From positions 29,343 through 93,342 of the forward strand of contig JAAEAF010000398.1 of assembly GCA_011037195.1 (NCBI GenBank): 64,000 bases of DNA. Reading direction: 5' to 3'. Positions within the stretch are counted from its first letter, which is position 1. Every line of letters starts with the position of its first letter. The stretch is from Triatoma infestans (taxonomy: Eukaryota > Arthropoda > Insecta > Hemiptera > Reduviidae). The position numbers were made by a program, and so were the translations under genes. The notes under the pieces are model-generated. The model ran no database searches. It saw only the letters and a list, made by a program, of their open reading frames with translations, and was not told where the DNA came from. Below are positions 59,068 through 64,000 of the stretch, piece after piece.

Positions 59068-61824
59068 TTAATCTGCATCAATATCCTGCACTAAAATGTC
59101 CCGGTGTCCATAGGCCAACGAGTTTATTCCATCAGGCAGGATGAACCGTTTATTATCTGAGGCTGAAAGGCTTCGTTTATTAATTAAGGTGGAGTAGACT
59201 TTATGCCCTACCGACCGAATCGATTTCATTATGCTTAACATCGAGACATCGTTGAATAGGACGGATTTATAATCGGCAAATCCAAGTTTCTTAAGCGTAG
59301 ATCTTTGCACGCCTTTTGCACGCTTCTTTATATCCCCATCCACATCAATAGCATACATCTTCGGACGCAATGCAACCACTTCGGTAATTATGCGCCCATC
59401 CACTTCATCCTTAAATTTCCCCAATACCTTTTTATTTTTAATTGAGAAATTCGGATGGCTTGGATGATATCCTGACGTGTCAAAATGATCTTCCATTTCC
59501 AGCATATCCTTAAAAATGTCATCTGTGCTGATACGGTACAATAGGGAGTCCGTATCCGTATATATTAAACGAAGCCGTTCTGGTCCATATTTTTGCAGCA
59601 TAATGGAGTAATGAAATTTGAAAATTATATCCTTCGAGATCTCCAAAATAGAAAAGCCCACGTACGGAACTTTGTTAAAGTATATCCTCGTTTTGGCCAT
59701 CCTAACACCAACCAAATTCTCATCATATATTTTAGCATCGAGGAATGTTGGCTTTGCAATTAATTTCATTAATCTGCTATCATTAGTGACAAGCTCAAAG
59801 TTCATCCTTTTACGCACATTCTCCATAGTCTTCCCAAAGTTTGCATTATTATATAATTTGTACTGATTCTTCTCAAAATCGTTGGTTGCACGAGTCCTCA
59901 TATCCGTGTTTAATTTGATGTAAGGAAGAAGCCATGGTGATTGCTTAAATCGAAGGGCTCTACGAACCCGCACCAGCTGCAGCCCATAATCGAGGGCCTG
60001 TTTAAGAGCAATGTAGTGAACCACGTATCTCTCCCGCTTGCCAAGATGAGGAATCAATTTTTTAATATTTCCCTCACTGTTAGGAGGCGCCATTGTTTCT
60101 GCAAGAAACGGGAGGTCGTTGTGAAGCGGATGAAGATGTTCTGGATATTCCAGATCCACTTCTAATATATATCCAAAGTCGGAATCATCAGGGATGTCTT
60201 GAACTTGAATCTCTTCCGGCTGTTCCACCCATTCAAAGCCTCCATAAGGTAAAAACCTACTCTGTGCATCACCATATAAATTGTTTGCATCGTAATACAT
60301 GATGAATACTGACTCTTGCGTTGGATCATAGGTTTGCATGTATTTATTATTGGCCTTGCAATACCGTAGGGAAGCCTGGCAGATACCTCCTCTTATGCCA
60401 CGTTCGACCATTAGAATCATTTCATAATCAAGCAGAAGTTCCAATTTAATGCCTGTTAACCTCAACATAGCATCCCACGCCATACCGGGAGCAGTGAAAT
60501 AATGCGCAGGATCGATTTTATGAGTACTCATTGTCACACGTCTAAAGTTTTCAAAGACATCAGCCAGCAACAAAACATCAGTCTTTAAATAGATATCACT
60601 ATATTCTCCCAACGTTGTACAATGAAACTCGTTCCACACCTTCACTGCATGGTTATAATCCTCTTCGCCAATATGGCTGTCCGTCAAGGCGTTGTAGAAT
60701 GCAACCTTAGGTGGTAAATTTTCTTCATCCAATTTCTGCCAGGAACTCACATAGTCGTACGGGAAAACGCCTTTTCTTAATACAAGGGGCAGCTGCGTTT
60801 CAGTGAAATATTTCGCAGTTTCCATGAAAGAAGATTTTGGTAAGTAATTAACTAATTGAGCCAGACTCTCTGCCATGAATCTGAATGAATCCAAGAAGCG
60901 AAATTGAATACCATTAATGTACTTTGCAAATGAAATAAACTTCTCTTCAGTATGAGGTATTACATTAACTCTGCCTGGAAGTTTCCCCAATTCTTTAATA
61001 ATAAAATGCGAATCGTACCCGCTGAGATTGTGAATGAATACTGGAACATAAGTTGGTTGCCGGCATCGCAAATTACAATTATTACATGCAGCGCCCCTAT
61101 ATTTGCCTGAAATATGACAATGATCCCGCACCTTATGGTTGGCTTCGCTGAATGTATGATTGCAGAGATAACAGGTATCAGCTGCCTTCCATTCTCTTTC
61201 TTCTAACTCACTAATCACTATGTCCACATTTTTGTTTAACATCTTGCCAATGACTGTTGATAAATCGCTTAGATGACGTAAGAATTTTTCGGCTGCATTC
61301 TCTCCCCTATATAGAAATGGTTCTTTAAGCGTCCAAAGATGTTCTATTTCATCGGTGGGTTTTACATAGGCGCAGAAAGAAAACGGTTCATGTTCCTGAT
61401 AGTTCGTTGTAGATGATCGGGCTGGGGAAGGCGCACATGAATGTATAGGTTTTAAAAGGCACTCGAAATCGGCGTAAATCACAAAATTTGCTTTTAGCTG
61501 ACGTTCAACGTTTTTAAATTCTATAAAAGGTTCTTCAGTTGGGAGTTTAACAGCTGCTGGAATGTTATCGCCACAATATATCCTGTGTTCTTGTAGTTTA
61601 TCCTCTGCTGATTTTCCATAACGCCCATCAAAGTGTGTAAAACAGCGTTTACACAACTGTATTGCATGCGCATAGTTTGTTTTTTGCCCGGAAACCAACC
61701 TATTGAAATGTTTAATAAAAACATAATGTTGTTTTTCTCCATCTTGCATGAGTAAAAGGTCGCGATGGTCTTGCAGTTCTTCTTTAACAACCTTCAGCGG
61801 GTAAACACTATTATCACCATCCAA
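59068..61824 (-). CDS. Family-B DNA polymerase (protein-primed type) with endonuclease VII-like insert
   Basis: 918 codons, virus- or Polinton-like (DNA_pol_B_2 type). Exonuclease motifs: IYADFECLL (D119, E121), IHNLSGYDSH (N266, D271) and YLKTD (Y412, D416). Between the first two, residues 218-250 hold CYLC, DHCHISGKYRGAACNNC, an endonuclease VII-type Cys/His metal-binding module. Polymerase motifs: DANNLYGDAQS (motif A, from 512), KLYNNANFGKTMEN (motif B, from 656) and YTDTDS (motif C, 755-760). All catalytic Asp residues are present. The frame is open upstream of the first Met to about 61930, and the neighbouring zinc-finger ORF ends in a different frame there, so this is probably the larger part of one broken gene. 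Codon use is less AT-rich than the flanks. Such proteins recur in arthropod genomes as endogenised virus or mobile-element genes; no partner genes are visible here. Confidence 0.85.
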   Translation of the reverse strand: MDGDNSVYPLKVVKEELQDHRDLLLMQDGEKQHYVFIKHFNRLVSGQKTNYAHAIQLCKRCFTHFDGRYGKSAEDKLQEHRIYCGDNIPAAVKLPTEEPFIEFKNVERQLKANFVIYADFECLLKPIHSCAPSPARSSTTNYQEHEPFSFCAYVKPTDEIEHLWTLKEPFLYRGENAAEKFLRHLSDLSTVIGKMLNKNVDIVISELEEREWKAADTCYLCNHTFSEANHKVRDHCHISGKYRGAACNNCNLRCRQPTYVPVFIHNLSGYDSHFIIKELGKLPGRVNVIPHTEEKFISFAKYINGIQFRFLDSFRFMAESLAQLVNYLPKSSFMETAKYFTETQLPLVLRKGVFPYDYVSSWQKLDEENLPPKVAFYNALTDSHIGEEDYNHAVKVWNEFHCTTLGEYSDIYLKTDVLLLADVFENFRRVTMSTHKIDPAHYFTAPGMAWDAMLRLTGIKLELLLDYEMILMVERGIRGGICQASLRYCKANNKYMQTYDPTQESVFIMYYDANNLYGDAQSRFLPYGGFEWVEQPEEIQVQDIPDDSDFGYILEVDLEYPEHLHPLHNDLPFLAETMAPPNSEGNIKKLIPHLGKRERYVVHYIALKQALDYGLQLVRVRRALRFKQSPWLLPYIKLNTDMRTRATNDFEKNQYKLYNNANFGKTMENVRKRMNFELVTNDSRLMKLIAKPTFLDAKIYDENLVGVRMAKTRIYFNKVPYVGFSILEISKDIIFKFHYSIMLQKYGPERLRLIYTDTDSLLYRISTDDIFKDMLEMEDHFDTSGYHPSHPNFSIKNKKVLGKFKDEVDGRIITEVVALRPKMYAIDVDGDIKKRAKGVQRSTLKKLGFADYKSVLFNDVSMLSIMKSIRSVGHKVYSTLINKRSLSASDNKRFILPDGINSLAYGHRDILVQDIDAD

Positions 61825-61850
61825 CCCGAAAACATTTATTGATATATTGT

Positions 61851-62720
61851 TTACTTTTTCGAACTTTTTGATCTGGTGAAGAGGCGTGGGGAATGAAACG
61901 CACTCAAAATTATAAGGATGGACCAGCGTTTTATATTTACTAACACGTTGAGGTTTTTATCCACAAATTTTGCTAATACAGCATATTTAAAACACTCCTC
62001 GTCGTAATTCTCCGGATTTATACAAGCCTTCTTAGCAGCGATAGATTTAGGAAGTTTGATATATGTCGACCCTCCTAGCGGCTTGTACATATTTATCCGC
62101 AACCTTGCTCCATCTATCCCAACCAGCTTCCATCCACTCTTCTCTAACTGTGCCTCTTCCATTTCGTTCACTAATTTCTTGAATATATGTTCGAGAAACT
62201 CATCGATGTCTGTGTCCATATAAACGGCCTTATTCCGAGTTTTAAATGATCTATCAGTTTGTTCCCCGAGTGTATTCTCAAACAGGCATTCCACCACTAT
62301 ATTAATTTTTAGCGTGCGTTTCTCTTCTAATTGATGTTTAATGAGCTCATATAGGCGCCTTTTAATCGACTGCAGAAACGTAGATAGATCTTCAAATTCC
62401 GCTGATTGCAGAAAATATGACTTTATTCTCCCCCGACATGCCGATTCATATTCTTCAGATGCCTGTTTTAACAATTCCGCTTTAGTTGGTTCCACACAGG
62501 CCTTCTCAGCGTCTGAATCATCATCATAACGCGCTTTCTTTACAGGAGGCTGGTCAGTACAGACTATTTCATGTCGCTCGCCGTTATATCTATTCAAAAA
62601 AGTCCGTTTACAGCCCTTACAGACATACATCTGGTTCGCATTGCAGTATCTCTGGTGACGATAGAGATTATTCTTCAAAGTGAATGTTTTTCCGCATTTC
62701 TCACAGCTAAATGTTGCCAT
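61851..62720 (-). pseudogene. Zinc-finger N-terminal ORF of the polymerase gene (frameshifted)
   Basis: 289 codons from ATG at 62720. Two zinc fingers open the protein: residues 5-26 (CEKCGKTFTLKNNLYRH, final ligand Cys) and about 33-54 (CKGCKRTFLNRYNGERH, final ligand Cys). A charged region with candidate nuclear signal VKKARYDDDSD follows, then a region shared with other arthropod relatives of this polymerase. The last roughly 27 codons, after a run of four A (minus strand, plus-strand 61929-61932), look out of frame, while the polymerase frame is open across the same bases. One base lost in the run would explain this. I chose ATG 62720 rather than the frame's upstream Met because it starts the zinc finger and lies about 65 bp after a TATA box. 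Confidence 0.65.
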
Positions 62721-62781
62721 CTTGAACGATGTTGACGTGTAGAAAGTCACACGAAGACTGAATGACATAACATCATGCATT

Positions 62782-62790
62782 GTATATATA
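62782..62790 (-). promoter_or_regulatory. Candidate TATA box of the polymerase gene
   Basis: Minus-strand GGTATATATACAATG lies about 62-70 bases upstream of ATG 62720. Position and sequence suit a Pol II core promoter. Confidence 0.45.
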
Positions 62791-62838
62791 CCTTCGGGGA
62801 CCGACTTTGCACATGCGCATAACTTTCCCAAAATGTAA

Positions 62839-62910
62839 CACAATCTAAAGTAATAAAGTACAAAACAACAAATGTGACACAATCTAGAGTAATAAAGTAC
62901 AAAACAATTT
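62839..62910. repeat. 38-bp tandem repeat upstream of the polymerase gene
   Basis: ACACAATCTAAAGTAATAAA followed by GTACAAAACAA occurs twice in tandem (from about 62840 and 62878). CACATGCGCATA at about 62810 and CGCATGCGCATA at about 62915 bracket it. It could be a regulatory or replication element. Confidence 0.6.
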
Positions 62911-63030
62911 TTGCGCATGCGCATAGCATTTCTCAATTCTAGAGTAAATTGGTATATTAATAAAAATAATTTTTTTTGGAAGCGGTTTAGATTCTTTTTT
63001 GAAACCCCCAAATTTGGCGAATACAAATTT

Positions 63031-63097
63031 AAAACTTGTTTTATTTCCTTAAGAATAAAAATCATTTAAAAAACTTGTTTTATTTCCTTAAGAATAT
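63031..63097. repeat. 39-bp tandem duplication
   Basis: AAAACTTGTTTTATTTCCTT followed by AAGAATA occurs at 63031 and again at 63070. It may be a local duplication or the edge of the polymerase element. Confidence 0.6.
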
Positions 63098-63424
63098 CAT
63101 AATAAAAATAGTTCACTCATTTCATTTATTTATTGTGATGAAGAACCCTCTGTAATCTATAAAACAGATTTAAAAAATAAATATAAATACAAGTGGAAGT
63201 GTTTTCTACTTCAAACACGCATGACCAACTCCATGCCGGCCTGGTCATACTCTGAATATAAACTCTCGCAGAAGGTTGGAGGGGGGAGGGCAAATGAGGC
63301 AATCCCCACTTTACATCATTAATATTCCCCCTACTGCCAATAGAAAGAACGCAGCGAATTTTAGGTGAACAATAGGGCATATATGTAAGCAGTTTTTCTC
63401 TTCCAAAAATATTTTTTAAGAAAA

Positions 63425-64000
63425 TGCACTTAGTATTCCAAATTAATGAAATTCATCGGTGTTTTTATGGAAAAATCATAAAAACTAAAAACTGTTCAGT
63501 AAAACACAGTTCCGGCTTACTAATTTTTCTTGAAACTCGGAATTTTGGCAATCCATTAATCTAGGCAATTAATTTTTGTCTAGATGGTAGAATTGTATAA
63601 TTACATATGGTAGCATTTTAGAGGTAAATAAAACCCTACCCCATACCTCAAGGCCCGCTTAAAATGAGGTTATCTGGAGAAATGTTTCAAGTAAAAGTTG
63701 TAGCTACTTATACGCATAGTTCACATACTTAGTATAAAGAAAATCGTTGGAGCCGTTTTTAGAAAAATAGTAGAACATTGAAAAAAAAAAACACTTCCGG
63801 TCATTTGATTTTCTTCAAACTCAGAATTTCAACAGCATATTTAATTCTACCTAATATTATTTAGATGATAGAATTGTGTAATAAACAGAAATAGCACTTT
63901 AGGAGTCAACCTAACCCCTACCTCTGCCTCAAAGGTGGCTTAAATGCATTTTCCCAGAGAAATATTTCAAATAAAAATTGTAGATCCTTGTATGTGTAGT
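63425..64000 (-). repeat. Family A copy 12, cut by the window end
   Basis: Reverse copy lacking the TCTGGTGTG end. It includes AACTGTTCAGTAAAACACAG, TTCCGGCTTACTAATTTTTC, ATCTGGAGAAATGTTTCAAG and TTTCCCAGAGAAATATTTCA, and continues past 64000. Confidence 0.65.

Noticed and set aside
61851..63065. Longer zinc-finger ORF starting at 63065
   Set aside because: The extra N-terminal codons cover the TATA box and the 38-bp tandem repeats. The ATG at 62720 directly begins the zinc finger.
1..64000. CRISPR arrays, rRNA genes, bacterial operons, telomeric TTAGG arrays
   Set aside because: None seen. Short tandem repeats present are microsatellites or local duplications, and the R1-like LINE is not accompanied by rDNA.

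Overview
This is a strongly AT-rich eukaryotic window, almost certainly from an arthropod and probably an insect. It has spliceosomal introns with GT/AG borders, several clades of non-LTR retrotransposon (Jockey-like, I-like with a (TAA)n tail, R1-like, and RTE/CR1-like), tRNA-derived SINEs, Tc1 and PIF/Harbinger-type DNA elements and solo LTRs. Nothing bacterial is present. Gene density is very low and most of the sequence is layered, decayed mobile DNA. The species cannot be named from the sequence alone.

Region 1-28 kb is a transposon graveyard. A short exon-like minus-strand coding stretch (844-1032) precedes a Jockey-like fragment on the plus strand and an I-clade RNase H fragment on the minus strand. 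From 6 to 11.9 kb there is a decayed plus-strand LINE split by a 1.28-kb insertion with a 22-bp target-site duplication. Beside it lies a minus-strand LINE with an endonuclease domain, itself split by a foldback element with a 12-bp target-site duplication. Two solo LTRs with 4-bp duplications sit at 13.1-13.5 kb and 21.8-22.4 kb, the second inside another repeat. A 923-bp Harbinger-like element with TAA duplications is at 16.6-17.5 kb. A roughly 1-kb family, called family A here, recurs at least ten times across the whole window. It has a hairpin at one end, a 15-bp subterminal inverted repeat and a CA/GT microsatellite, and may be a non-autonomous Helentron (HINE-like) family.

Region 28.2-57 kb holds the one convincing multi-exon host gene, on the plus strand. 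Eleven exons have matching GT/AG junctions and fully compatible phases, giving 927 codons. The N-terminal part looks like an OB fold. One 1,479-nt exon encodes a low-complexity linker. The last five exons encode a zinc-ribbon OB fold resembling the C-terminal domain of POT1, the telomere single-strand-binding protein. Intron 7 is 15.3 kb long and contains a Tc1-like transposase relic, LINE fragments, SINEs, family A copies, two foldback elements and a near-perfect 52-bp-arm hairpin.

Region 58.6-63.1 kb, on the minus strand, holds a virus- or transposon-like family-B DNA polymerase. The 918-codon ORF has intact exonuclease and polymerase motifs with an endonuclease VII-like Cys/His module embedded in the exonuclease region. 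Just upstream is a zinc-finger ORF. The two appear to be one ancestral gene broken by a one-base frameshift. A TATA box and tandem repeats lie upstream. No Polinton integrase, ATPase, protease or capsid genes are visible beside it. The window ends inside another family A copy.
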